Shown in pieces: positions 10,248-21,148 of a stretch of DNA of 64,000 nt. The position numbers and the translations under genes are program-made. The stretch is from the NCBI GenBank assembly GCA_011316305.1, contig SAUG01000046.1:248001-312000 (forward strand), read 5' to 3'. Source of the stretch: Rusavskia elegans (Eukaryota > Ascomycota > Lecanoromycetes > Teloschistales > Teloschistaceae). Under the pieces are notes generated by a model that was given only the letters and a program-made list of their open reading frames with translations, ran no database searches and was not told where the DNA came from. Every line of letters starts with the position of its first letter. Position 1 is the first letter of the stretch.

Positions 10248-11852
10248 CGGATGCCCTTGAACGAAAGAAGTTGCATTGGAGGTCGAGCAATACACAGAGA
10301 TGTAACGAGGTATGATCAGGATATGAATATAGATATGTAGAAACCGATTGGTAGAAAAATGGCATCCACGGCTGATGATGATTTGAGTACTAGTAATAAT
10401 GCCTTTTGATCACAGATCCAGATTATTAGCAATGTCTCGAACGAACCCCTTTCTCCTGCTTGCAATACTGTTTAGTTTACTCGGGAGCACATCATTGGCT
10501 TTAGCCGGATCGTTTCGATAGTTGAACATTATTACTTCTCATTGCTCTCGTTATACTAGCATGTAGACGTCTAATGCCATAGTACTGAGTCTGATGGTAT
10601 GTTCCCAGCAACCCCTACTAGGATCGAATAGGTAATGGCGGATCTAAGTAAGTACCTTACTTACTCTAGCGCGTGGTGGCGCTAACCGACGGGAGGTCTA
10701 AGGTAGGTATCCACGGCTTCTACACCATGGTCGTCGCTGCTGATAATTGTGTCAACTTCCCAAGTGGTCAAGCCTCTCCGACAACTTGACCAACGTTATT
10801 ATTGAACTGTGGGCCCTTACGTACTGCGATCGATGGGTGACGCTGCTAATATGGAGTACAGGACTACTCAATGCCAGCAGTGTTATTAGTGCGCCAAGGG
10901 TAACTTCTGTCTCCTTCACGACGAATGGGAGTCCCTTCCGTCCTGATTACCGCTTTTCCCTCGATCGGCCACTGTTGAAGGACCATGATATACACCACGT
11001 TTACCAAGCATAGCCCCAGGACTACAGAGTACCTTCTTGCCCAGGTCATTATTCGGATTCCTCATCAATCGCTTCTGTCAGATCATGTTGGATTATACAA
11101 TTCCCACCACCACCAGGGTCCACCTTTCAAGACCCCAAGTTCCACGCTCTTGCAGCCGATATGCATCTCAGTCACGCGTGGGCCACGTTCACGCTCGCAT
11201 TGGAAAGTGAACAAGTCTTCCGAATGCCTTGTTTCCACGCGATATGCGCACTGCAGAAGCGATATGTACAGTGCCTATCGACTGGTGTTGCTCCGACTCC
11301 TGACGCATAAGAGCGCGAACCTGCTACGGTCCCTGGTTCAACATGAATATATTGAACTTGCCCACCGACTGGTACTTTGACCTTGGCAAGCCAAGGCAGC
11401 TGACAGCCCGTTGCGGTCCGTACTGGTTGCCCATCAGCCGGGGCCACTTGCATTATTATCATCACCGACTGCTCTTGCAAACAAGGTTTTCCCCACGCGT
11501 CCACTCGATAGTGCCGTTGAGGAGCAAGGTGTACCTGGTCTCCAACCCCATCCTCGCCTGACCAAGTGACAATTCATAAATCCCAACCAAAGGGATCGAC
11601 GACTGATCTTTTCTACCATCCTTCAGTCTCATATAGCCCATGGTAGGGTCGGATGTTGGAGCTTGTTCATATGATCTGCACAGCGGTGATACAAGCTTCT
11701 CTCAACTTCTCCCCATCTTCCCCTTGATGAGATTGACGAGCTTACGTTCCTCTGTTCCTACCTCTCCATATCCATCTTTTTGCTTCGTAGAATCTGATGA
11801 TTTCCATCCTTCTTTCTGTCACTATCTCCCTTTTCTCCCTCCATCACTTCAC
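10248..11852. other. Intergenic region, 1.6 kb, no recognised gene
   Basis: Both strands lack family-like coding sequence. It includes GTAAGTACCTTACTTACT-like short inverted runs near 10647-10664 and CT-rich sequence before 11853, probably the leader of the next gene. Confidence 0.45.
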
Positions 11853-12951
11853 ATGACAACATGCAGTCCGACAATGTACATGGAGTCTTCCCACCAACCC
11901 CCAGGCGTGGAACCCAACTTCACCAATCCCATCTACCGTTCCGCAGGTATTGTTCCCTTACCGCCATCTTTGTCCCTCTGTCGACATCCTTCTTGGCCAT
12001 ACGAATCTACACCAAAGTGCACATAATCAAGGTTTTTGGATTGGAAGACTGTCAGTATTCCGAGAAGAATCAGCTACGGGAGAACTGGACTTACTTGGCA
12101 CAGATACAATCTCCATGGCATGGGTACAAGCATCTCCTCATTCTTACTGGCAGGCTCACATGTCCTAACGTCAATGCCCAGTTGTTCAATATAGCCATAT
12201 GCATGATTTGTCTTGGTGAGCAATGGAGACAACAATTGTCCAGTCCAAATCCATGCTTACAGTTCACCCCAGTTCAGCAGAAGTATGGCAACGGAATACA
12301 CATATGGAACATCACGGAGTCGAAGTTTATGATCTATTCCCGCGTACGTCAATCAAGCCCTATCCAATGCACCTGAGTCAACATGCCACTTACCTCTTAC
12401 TTCACAGTGGGCAGCCGCCGCACCCATCCTCTATTGTCCAGCAGTCGCTCTGGCCAAAGTTGCCATCCTGATCTTTTACCTACCTCTGAACCCCACTAAA
12501 TCGTTCCGCTACTCCGTCTCCGCCGTTCTCTTGATCACAGTTGGCTATATGATCGCTATTTGCTTCGCCATCTTCTTCCAATGTCAGCCTGTAGCGAAAA
12601 TCTGGAACCCTTTCCCCGAGGGGCACTGTGTGTACGCCTACGACCTCTATCTTTGGAACACGATCCTCAATGTGGTCACCGACTTTCTGGTGCTCTTGGT
12701 CCCGGTTCCGATGTTGCGGAAGCTGCAGGTGGGGACGAGCCAGAAATGGGTCATAGGATTATTGTTCGGAGTTGGCTCCCTGTACGCCATGCACGTACCC
12801 GCTGGTGCCGCAATACTTACTTATCCCCCGGCCTCCTTTTCCCATCCCTTAAACCTATCAATGGAGGCATCTGATATGTCATTTGACACGATTTCGATGC
12901 CCTGCCTACTGTACCGAAAGCTCTACCGCCGTCATAACTAACTTCCAGCCG

Positions 12952-13000
<49 letters not shown>

Positions 13001-13596
13001 TGTACCTGCATCATCTCGGCTATCCGCACCTACTACATCGCCATCCTCCTTAACAAACCCGATACCTCCTGGGAAGTCCCGACCTCCACCTCCCTCATCT
13101 TCGTCGAAACAAACCTCTCCGTCATCTGCGGCTGCATCATGGTCCTCCGCCCCTTCGTCCGCCGCCACCTCCTCTTCCTCCTCGGCAGTGAAACACGCGG
13201 TGGCCGTGCAGGTGCCGGCGCTGGCACCGCCATCTACGACGGCTATCAGCGCAGCGAAACCAAAACAAAAATCAGCAGTGGGAAGTACGGGAAAAGCCAC
13301 ACCACCACGACGGGTAGTCTTCGAGGACGGGGATTGAAGAGCTGGGTTGGTGGTGGTGGTGGTGGGGTAGGTGGAAGAAGAGCGACGCGCGATATGGATA
13401 GTACGTTTGTGTGTGATGATGGGCGCGACGTGGAATTGGGGACAGTGGCAGGGTGGCCGTTGAACGAGAGCGGACGTGGTGGTGGGAAGGGAGGGAAGCG
13501 AGGAGTGAGAGCGAGGAGAACATCATTGAGCAGCCTGTTGTTGTTGTTCCGGTACAGGGTGGAATCCTCAAGACTCTCAAGGTTGATGTGCGTTGA
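11853..13596 (+). CDS. Rhodopsin-domain integral membrane protein, possibly frameshifted
   Basis: The core is well supported by introns that fit in phase: 12104..12123, 12182..12215, 12273..12343, 12408..12781 and 12949 onward. It matches the fungal rhodopsin-domain family, with LAIRIYTKVHIIKVFGLEDYTISMAW, KYGNGIHIWNITESKFM, the helix APILYCPAVALAKVAILIFY, and SLIFVETNLSVICGCIMVLRPF. The N-terminal block PPGVEPNFTNPIYRSAG reads from ATG 11853, but the first helix reads in the frame of ATG 11861, so one base appears missing near 11958-11962. After about 13404 the frame must change to reach the tail ENIIEQPVVVVPVQGGILKT (stop 13594-13596); a 41-nt intron 13405..13445 or an indel would do it. 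Without that change the frame runs on to 13750. A 46-nt C run encodes 15 prolines just before TM helix 6. Pseudogenisation or sequence error are both possible. Ligand and function are unknown. Confidence 0.68.
12952..12997 (+). repeat. C homopolymer of 46 nt inside an exon
   Basis: Uninterrupted run of 46 cytosines, starting 4 nt after the acceptor of the intron that ends at 12948 (branch point CTAAC). In the inferred frame it encodes Arg then 15 Pro. No AG acceptor lies within or shortly after it, so it cannot easily be placed in the intron. Confidence 0.9.
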
Positions 13597-14243
13597 TAAG
13601 CTTTGGGTCGGGCGTTTTCTCGGGTCGGGAGTTTATATCCCATCGTCCGCTTTGGGTTCAGGTTTGGAGATTAAGGCCTTTTTGGAGATTGGGCGGTTAG
13701 TTGGCTTGGATACCAAGGTTAGGGAAACAACTTTACTGGAACGTCGATAAGAAGGGGCCACACGACTACGTTGTTCGTCTACGGATGGGATAGCGAAAGC
13801 CAGAAATCAGGAAGATAGTGTATAGGTATTTACTCGGCAGCCCGAGGTACATATAGATACCCATTGATCGGATACCGATATCTCGCCTGAATCTTGACTG
13901 GACATTGGGGATTTGAGATTGCTGGCTCGTTGATATATGTGTGCATGGTATAAATAAAAGAGACGAACGCTGGTTCCTGAAAAGAGCTCTTCGAGGACTA
14001 TTCCGAAGAGGAGCCTTCTTCCGAAGGGAGACTCAAACATACAATCGCTTTTCAAGGTGTACGATAAGACATCTTTGTGATGGCATGCCTTTCGACACGT
14101 ATGTAGTAGTGAGCCCTAGGATACCTATGAACAACCTAACCCTCCATCCAGCGCCTTCGCTACAACAGAATAGTAGTCTATCCAGCAACAGAGTCAAACC
14201 TCGTCTCGATACCATATCACCCGCAGGCCAACTTTCCTCAACC
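13597..14243. other. Convergent intergenic region
   Basis: 3' regions of the rhodopsin-domain gene (+) and the DUF3074 gene (-). No supported gene; part of it is the + strand extension of the unshifted rhodopsin frame up to 13750. Confidence 0.45.
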
Positions 14244-16668
14244 TCAAACCCCCTTTTCCACCTCACCCAAAACCGTAGCTTCAATACCGTTCCCCAAACT
14301 CGACCCACTCTCCCCCTTCTTCCTCCTCATACTCCCACTCCTACTCCTTCCCCCACTACTCTCAATCTCCATCTTCACCTCCCCAAGCACCTTCTTCCCG
14401 ACCTCCAGTTTCCCCACCTTCGTCACAAGCGCCGTGTTCTCCCTCTGCAGCGCCCCTACCTGCTCCTTCAACATCTCCTTCTCCTTCTTCAAACTTTCGA
14501 CTTCCGCCCTCGCGGTATCGCGTTCCCTGGTCAATTTCACCTTTTCGTCTTTATCTTCCATCTTCTTCTTCTTTTCGAGTTCCTTTAGTTCGTCCTTGGC
14601 GCGCTTGGCTTCGAGTTTGGCGACTTCTTTCTGGTAGCGTTGTTCCTGTTTGATGATTTCACGGGCGTGCTTTTCTTCGGCTTTGCGGATGCGTTCTTCT
14701 TCTTTGGATGTCAACTCTTCTTTGTCTTTGCTTTCCTTCTCGCGGGTACGGGCAAGTTGCTCGTCGAGTGCCTTTTTTCGCTGCTGGAATTTAGCGAGCT
14801 CGCGGTCTTCACGGGTTCCAGTCGGAGTCATTTGCGTAGTCGATTTGACGGATTTTGGAGATATTGATGAGGCGTCATCGAAGCCTTCTTCAGCACTAGC
14901 GAAGGAGACCGAGTCTGAAGTTGAGGCTATTGAAGCTCTTCTGCTCTCGTTTTCCACGCCACTCGGAGGTGAACGTTGCGGGATTTTGGACAGCCCGGAT
15001 GAGCGTGTATCTTCTTGTTGGTGGCCAGGCAAACGATCGATGACAGATTGAGGAGCGTAAGACTCGATGCCGGCCACTGCAGCGTTTGTTACAGTCGAGA
15101 CGAAGCCGGACTGTTGAGCCGTCTCTGGTGTCAAGCCGTCTTCATCCCGGACGTTCTTGTCTATCAATGTCATTGAAGACTCGGTAGACTCTGGGACGCC
15201 TTCCAAGCCTGCCAGATGCCCGTTTGTCTGATGTTGCTCCAGTGCCGCCGTGTGATCATTTTGCTGTGCAATGTCTTGGTCAACAGCTAGCGCCTCCTCA
15301 CCATAGTCGTCCTGGACAGGATGTTCCTTCTTGCATGCCCAATCAAGGAATTTGCTGGCATCAGAGACTATGCCTGCCGGGGTTCCTCGCTCGACCATGA
15401 ATCGCGGTACGCTACCTCCAGGATCACTTCGAGTGACCATAATCCACTCGACAGGGTTCTGCTCCATAAGATCGTTGGCCTCGTCATGGGGTTTGTCCAT
15501 CTCCTCACCTTTCGCTTGGATACCCCTGGACTCGGCGAATGATATTGTCTTTCCTCGTTTCCGCCCTTCTTGGACAAGGATTTCCTTAGCCAGCGGCAGA
15601 TGACCATCAGCACCCATACTCGCCAACATTTCTTCGCCGCTGCCGCCTCGCTCTAAAGTATGCTGTGCGCTTCGAGTCAACGCAGCTTGCTCAGCCAAAG
15701 GCGCTGGATTGGAGTGCCTAAGCTTTAGGAGATCCGACGTAGAAGAAGATTTTGTTGGTGATGATCTGTTCGATTTGACAGGAATTTCACGGATGAATTC
15801 TATTGATTCGTACTGGCCCCGGATGAAGCCATCTCTCGGAGGACAATCAGGATGTATGCATGGTTTTGATATCACCATGAAATGTCTAGGCGACGTGGTT
15901 TTGTCTGAGGCCTCTAGATCACGTTCGTGAATCGTTGCATGAGAATCAGGTACCGGTGGTTGCATCGGTCCATCAAGCGCAGCTGAAGAGGTGACCAGTA
16001 AGGTAACGAAGTCTCTCGGCGTTGTTGGGCCAGGGAATTGAGCAGACAGGTGGTATACTTGAGTCCGTCAGCCTGTCATGCTCGTTCAGCAACATTCATG
16101 CTGACAACAGGTCGTCAAACTCACCCTCGATCATACCGACACCGTCGATCACTATTCTCTCAATCCTACGCTCGCCTCCGATGCCTCGAATATTGCCCTC
16201 GCCAGGCCCGCCTTGGACCTCCATTGTTTCAGGAAACTCTCTCTGCAGGCCTAGCTTCCATTTGCGAAAGCCCAAGCCCTCATGAACGCTTCTTCTTGCA
16301 AACCAGGCGCCTCGTCCATCCTTGCCGCCCATCTTGTACACCGACATACCGAGGGGATTCTCTTTCGCGCCGAGCTTTATGGGCTTGCTCCATTCTTTCT
16401 GTAGCGAGATGTTGGCAGGGTCAATAGGGTCTGAGCGAGCGGAAGAGGCTGATAGGTCTGAGGCGCCTGAAACAACGGATGTTGCGGTGTTCGAGGGAGA
16501 ACGGGCGGGTATTGCTGGGATGTCGGCCTGAGAGGGAATAGAGTCGATGATGATTTGAGCTTGGGTAAAGAGATTCTGTAGGTAATCTTTGATTTGCGAT
16601 TGTTCGGTAGGGACGGATGAGAAATCTGAAGGTCCGAGACTCTGGAGGGCGGAATGGAGGGCAGCCAT
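14244..16668 (-). CDS. DUF3074 (START-like) domain protein with C-terminal coiled coil
   Basis: Two minus-strand exons, 16668..16125 and 16057..14244, join in frame to 785 aa. The ATG at 16668 gives MAALHSALQSLGPSDF, the usual start of this family. The DUF3074 region spans about residues 80-300: GRGAWFARRSVHEG, GVGMIE joined to VYHLSAQFPGPTTPRDFVTL, and PRHFMVISKPCIHPDCPPRD then GYIRGQYES-like GFIRGQYESIEFIREIP. A later segment (PVEWIMVTRSDPGGSVPRFM) completes the START-like fold. The C-terminal 200 residues form a Lys/Glu-rich coiled coil. START-like domains bind lipids, so lipid sensing or transfer is inferred, not shown. Confidence 0.84.
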
Positions 16669-18004
16669 GCCGTATTTTGGAAGCAAGAGCAGAGTCGATT
16701 TTGAAGGAAAGGCTACAGGTGCAGTGTTGGTAGTTTCCGGTGATTGGCGTGGAGAGCTGAATCACACTTGCTTTAAGAGCAGATCCGTTGCTTTCCGGAG
16801 CACGATCGGAAGCTCATGGGTCAGATCGGTCTCCGATCCCAAAAACCCTTATAAGTCACTGCAGAACTACATTGAGGAGTCGCTGAAAAGGTTATATAAG
16901 ACTAGGGCAGCTTCGTATAGAGGTAAGAGTTTCTTGAGGTGCTCGTGCTCAGGGTAAATATAGCACCTACGTCATTATTGCTTGGTCAAACGGCGAAAAC
17001 GTTCTTTCCGAGGCCGAGGTCCAAGACTGTGAGAGACATGACCATAGGTGGAGGAGTGCTACAAAGTGCTACAGAGTCGTCATTAATTCCAATTAACGTG
17101 AGAAGCAGGTCAAGAGGAGAGTGAGTGTGCGAAATTCGGTATTTCGATTAATTGTATACAGCGAGCACAGCTCTTAACCTGCATCCGCTTCCCCCCAATC
17201 AATGGGAAGCAGCCCGAAATCCAATCCCAGGCGTAGGAGATGACCCTACGTTCCCACCACCCGCCCATGTTCACTTCGGTCAAAGACTCAGACCGGACCA
17301 CTGAGAAGACCACTGATCTTGCCCCCAAGTTCCGCCACAGACGAACCTTCGATGCGTGTCCGGCCCAAGCCTCCTCCCGCCATGTCCACCGGCGTCGCCG
17401 TGGTGTGGATATTAAGCAAGCATACCGGATGCTGCATATCGTTGTAGATGTCGTTGTCACCGCCAACCCGTAGGTTCCAGCCAGTACACAGTACCAGTGC
17501 GGTGACGAGCAAGGATGCAACCTCCGTCGTAGGTGGGACTGGCCCATGGTTCCTGCGAGGAAGATGTGCATCCCAACTGCAGCGACAGTATTAGGTAGTC
17601 CTGAGGGTCGTGAACGTAAGACCGTATCCACCCATGTTCCCGTTGCCGTGAGGCGTGACCGTCTTGTATAATGCATGACTGCGAACCTCCAGTCCGTCAT
17701 GTACGGGAGTGCTGTGTACGCGGCTCGGCCGTCGTAGAAATCCAAATCCAGAATATGCAAAACAGCAACGCTCGCTAAAATGACGCATCAGAAAAAAACG
17801 TGAAAATCACAAATGGGGTATCCAGCTCGGGTCCGTAATGCCGATTCGATCCTAAAACCTGCCCACGATGAGGGAGAAAAGCTACCGTAATCGATGTCGC
17901 CGCTTCTTTGGAGAAGGGTCATTCCAGGTACAGTGCACCAGGCCTGGGGACTTGATTGTCTCGCCACGGTGGGATGAAAAGCCTACTGATCCTTGGGCTC
18001 TTCA
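16669..18004. other. Intergenic region upstream of DUF3074 gene
   Basis: About 1.3 kb between two minus-strand genes. A 216-codon open frame on the minus strand (17110..17760) starts at TTG, lacks any recognisable motif and is not accepted as a gene. Confidence 0.45.
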
Positions 18005-19072
18005 TCACATGGCGAATGACATACTCAAGTCCTGGTACTTGCCCCAGTCGAAGCCACCCAATCCCATGCTTGTACTGCATTGCTGCTGCAAAAGCATGCT
18101 TGGGAGAGGCAGCTGCGGGATGGGAGCCATGCACATCGAAGAACTGTAAGCTGCTGTTGTCATTGGTGCACTGTAGAATTGTGGTGGACTGTCGCACTCG
18201 GTGGTATACGGTTCGCTGAAAGAAGAACTTGGCGACGGTAGCTGCATCTCGTTAATTCCCATGCTAGCCCACATTGACGACGTGGAGTCTGCAGACGATG
18301 TCGTGTTTGGGCTTGAAGGGACTATCCTCCAGGGATCCATGGACGTTTGTTGCGAGTGAGACATTGTTGGCTGCCACCAGTTCTCGGCGCCGGTCGAGCC
18401 AGGTACGAGCGGAGTTGGACGGACAACGTCGACAACTCTCGGTGGGGGAGGGAGAAGAGGTAGGAACAGGCCCATGATAGCGGACCTGACCTCTTCACTG
18501 CGCCCACACAGGAGTTCGCCGGCACCATCTTCCTCCAAGCCTTCCAGGGCCATGGCGTTGGTGCGGTAGACAAAGCGGTTGGCCGCTTGTACAAAGTCTT
18601 CTTGCAGCTTCTTCAGTTGAACCTCCTTCTCCGACCAATTCCACGTGGCTGCGGCAGTGTCGACGGAATGGATTCCTTTGTGGTATTCTACCAAGGACTC
18701 GATGGATTCGGGTGTCAGCTTGAAAGCGACTTCGTTCTGAGAGACCATGTCGACGTGGACGATGTATGCTTCGATCGTGAGCGTCTGGTAGTTGAACAGA
18801 GCTTCGACCAGGGGGTTGTCGTCCTTTCGGAGTTCCGACTCGGGCGCTTTAGGTAACATAAGCGAGCATAGAGTCCAGATAGCTGAAGGTGACGAAAGAG
18901 TCTCGGTCAAACATCGAACGTGTTGTGGAACACTGTTCAACGGTCGCTTTATCCGGTTTATCCTCTTCAATGTCTGTGTCAACCATGGATCTACTTTGGT
19001 ACTCAGAACGATGTTTGGCGCAGATCGAGTCTTGAAGGCGGCGGCAGAGGAGGGGAGCAGTAGCGGGGGCAT
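18005..19072 (-). CDS. Uncharacterised fungal protein, 355 aa
   Basis: One exon from ATG 19072. The N-terminal 200 residues look helical (WLTQTLKRINRIKRPLNSVP, LFNYQTLTIEAYIVHVDMV, VQLKKLQEDFVQAANRFVYR). The C-terminal 150 residues are Ser/Pro/Thr-rich and disordered, ending FDWGKYQDLSMSFAM. No catalytic, DNA-binding or membrane signature is visible. The layout of a helical domain plus disordered tail resembles some fungal regulatory proteins, but I cannot name a family. A 5' exon cannot be excluded. Confidence 0.6.
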   Translation of the reverse strand: MPPLLLPSSAAAFKTRSAPNIVLSTKVDPWLTQTLKRINRIKRPLNSVPQHVRCLTETLSSPSAIWTLCSLMLPKAPESELRKDDNPLVEALFNYQTLTIEAYIVHVDMVSQNEVAFKLTPESIESLVEYHKGIHSVDTAAATWNWSEKEVQLKKLQEDFVQAANRFVYRTNAMALEGLEEDGAGELLCGRSEEVRSAIMGLFLPLLPPPPRVVDVVRPTPLVPGSTGAENWWQPTMSHSQQTSMDPWRIVPSSPNTTSSADSTSSMWASMGINEMQLPSPSSSFSEPYTTECDSPPQFYSAPMTTAAYSSSMCMAPIPQLPLPSMLLQQQCSTSMGLGGFDWGKYQDLSMSFAM

Positions 19073-21148
19073 CGTAACGGCGTTCGGAAGTAGTGGATCA
19101 AGAAGTGAAATGTTGGATACTATCGATTAGATGGAAAAGGCAATTGAAGGCTCGAGGGGGGAGAGGAAAGAAGGAGAAGAATTATGGTCGTCAAAGAGCC
19201 GGTGAGGCCGGAGAAGGTTGAGGTCAGTATCTTCATCACGGGGGAGGAGAATGCCTTATAATAATAATATCAGCCGTCGCGATATGCAGCTAAAAGCAGG
19301 ACGGAGTTTGTATGCAAGACTAAGACTCAAAACAGTCGCTCGTCCTTTCGTGCTTCTCGCTAAAACGCTCTCGGCAATCAACGGGCCTGGGTGCGACCGC
19401 AGTGCATGCTTAACACTAATGGCACCAAGCTGAGTTGCCTCCACCATGCCACTGTTCGCTTCAAGCCATGGCGTCGCACGTATGGATATGATGGGCCTCT
19501 TTTGATCAAAGTTGATCCGGAGGCTTACTGAAAAGATGGCAATAAGCTTCGCGCCAGACACAGGTGTAGACACCGCGTCCCTAATCTGAATGACACAATT
19601 CTCCGAGTGCGGCTACACAAGATTGGTCCCATGACTTGGTGACGATGGACTTCTGACGCGGGAGCGAAGTACCTCGCAGCCAACTCACGGTTGCGAAACA
19701 ATCCCAACACGCGGAGAAGAGCCTCCTGAACCACGCGTCTCGACGCTGGCGATCAAGAGCTCCCATCTGAATCTACCTCAGCTTCACCTGAGGTACAGAG
19801 CTGTTCGCGCGGCGTCTTTACTGTTTCTAGCACACTGCGAGGGTTCTATGAAACAGGCACAAGACTTGCTCGCAATCCCACGTTCCGTATAAGCAATGGG
19901 AGCCAGTGATTGCTTCCCGAGTCAGACTCCATCGTGCTAGCCAATTCACCATGACTGCTTCTAGAGCGACTCTTGATGCAGATTCGCCGACTGTAATGCG
20001 GAAGCAAAGTACGACTGACGTTGAATCCCTGCTACGAGTTCTGATTGGCTGGAATGTTTCGTCCTAGCTTTGGAAGTCGTCATGTGAGGGATAAAGTCGT
20101 CGTACATATTCGTGCTTGCTGCGCTGCTCGTAACAAGTTACAATAACTCAACATCTCACATGTAGGATCATTTAGATCTCGTAGATAGCCTATAACCCGG
20201 CCATGATCCGCTCATGTTTGATGTAGCTTCGCCGATAGCTCAACTGGGCTAGTTCAATCAGCACATGGCCGACGCCACACGGCCGACGCCACACCACCAG
20301 AAATAGATATCGATCTTCGGACCAAAATGTTTGGTAGCAAAAAAGAAGCCGTTGTTACCACCAAATGTGCGTTCGTTTATATTTCGCAAAGTAGACAACG
20401 AATCGACCGATCCCCCAAGAAGGTCAAGCATTTGAATATCTATTGCTCAATTTGGAATTTGTTCGCGACTGCATGCAGTGCAGATCGGCAGGTTCAGCTG
20501 AACAGGGATCATAAATCTCGTCTACCGCGCTTGTACGGAGTATGGAGGAGTCGCCAATTGTTATTGAAGTTCCGTATTGGGACCTTGGTAGCGTCGCATG
20601 CTCAAGTCCAAAAACCAACTGGGCTCAACGGTGGTTTGGATCTCGGATCAATGTATCAGATTGGTGGGACATAGACATCCATGCCCATCAAGGATGACTC
20701 ACAAAAGCGCGAGGCAACATCCTGAAACGGACTTCAGGATCAGATGACGCCTTCAGGATTCTGACAGATGTGACCGAGACGAGTTTTGAGCACGTCCTGA
20801 CTGTACCGCAAGTATCTCGTGTACGGAGTATCATCGCGAACTATTCCGCGAATTCTCAATTCAAGCGCGCAACGCGCGGTCGACACCGCGTATTGGTGAC
20901 CAGCCATATCTCATGGCCCCTTGGCATCCTGACGGACTTTGTTGACACGGTCCGATCGTCGTTTTAATTGTGTAAGCGAAGGGGTGAAACAAGCCTTCGT
21001 GTGCCAGAATGTTATGCTTCCACCAACTCCACGCGTGATAAAAGGCTGCTGCATATTGATTGCGAGCGACGTGACAGTCGAGCCCGAAAACTTGGAAAGA
21101 CGTTAGGTGTATTGTCGCAATGCTATCCCATGCGGTCACATATAATGC
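19073..21148. other. Intergenic region, 2 kb, no gene recognised
   Basis: Short, unrelated open frames only. Contains a 14-bp direct repeat GGCCGACGCCACAC, twice in tandem near 20267-20294, and two copies of the palindromic motif TACGGAGTA (20534-20542 and 20822-20830). Confidence 0.5.

Noticed and set aside
12817..13300. Gly-rich minus-strand frames through the C homopolymer
   Set aside because: Poly-Gly created by reading the complement of the C run; antisense to a supported gene.
13597..13750. Extension of the rhodopsin gene to 13750
   Set aside because: The extension is low-quality sequence, and the family-like tail ending at 13596 in another frame fits better; kept only as an alternative.
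17110..17760. 216-codon open frame on the minus strand
   Set aside because: Starts at TTG, no domain, no signal peptide, odd composition (W- and R-rich), and no splice-supported neighbours; judged chance.
20225..20295. tRNA-like string GCCGATAGCTCAACTGGGCT
   Set aside because: Resembles a D-arm but no acceptor stem, anticodon arm or B-box (GGTTCRANYCC) in the right place.
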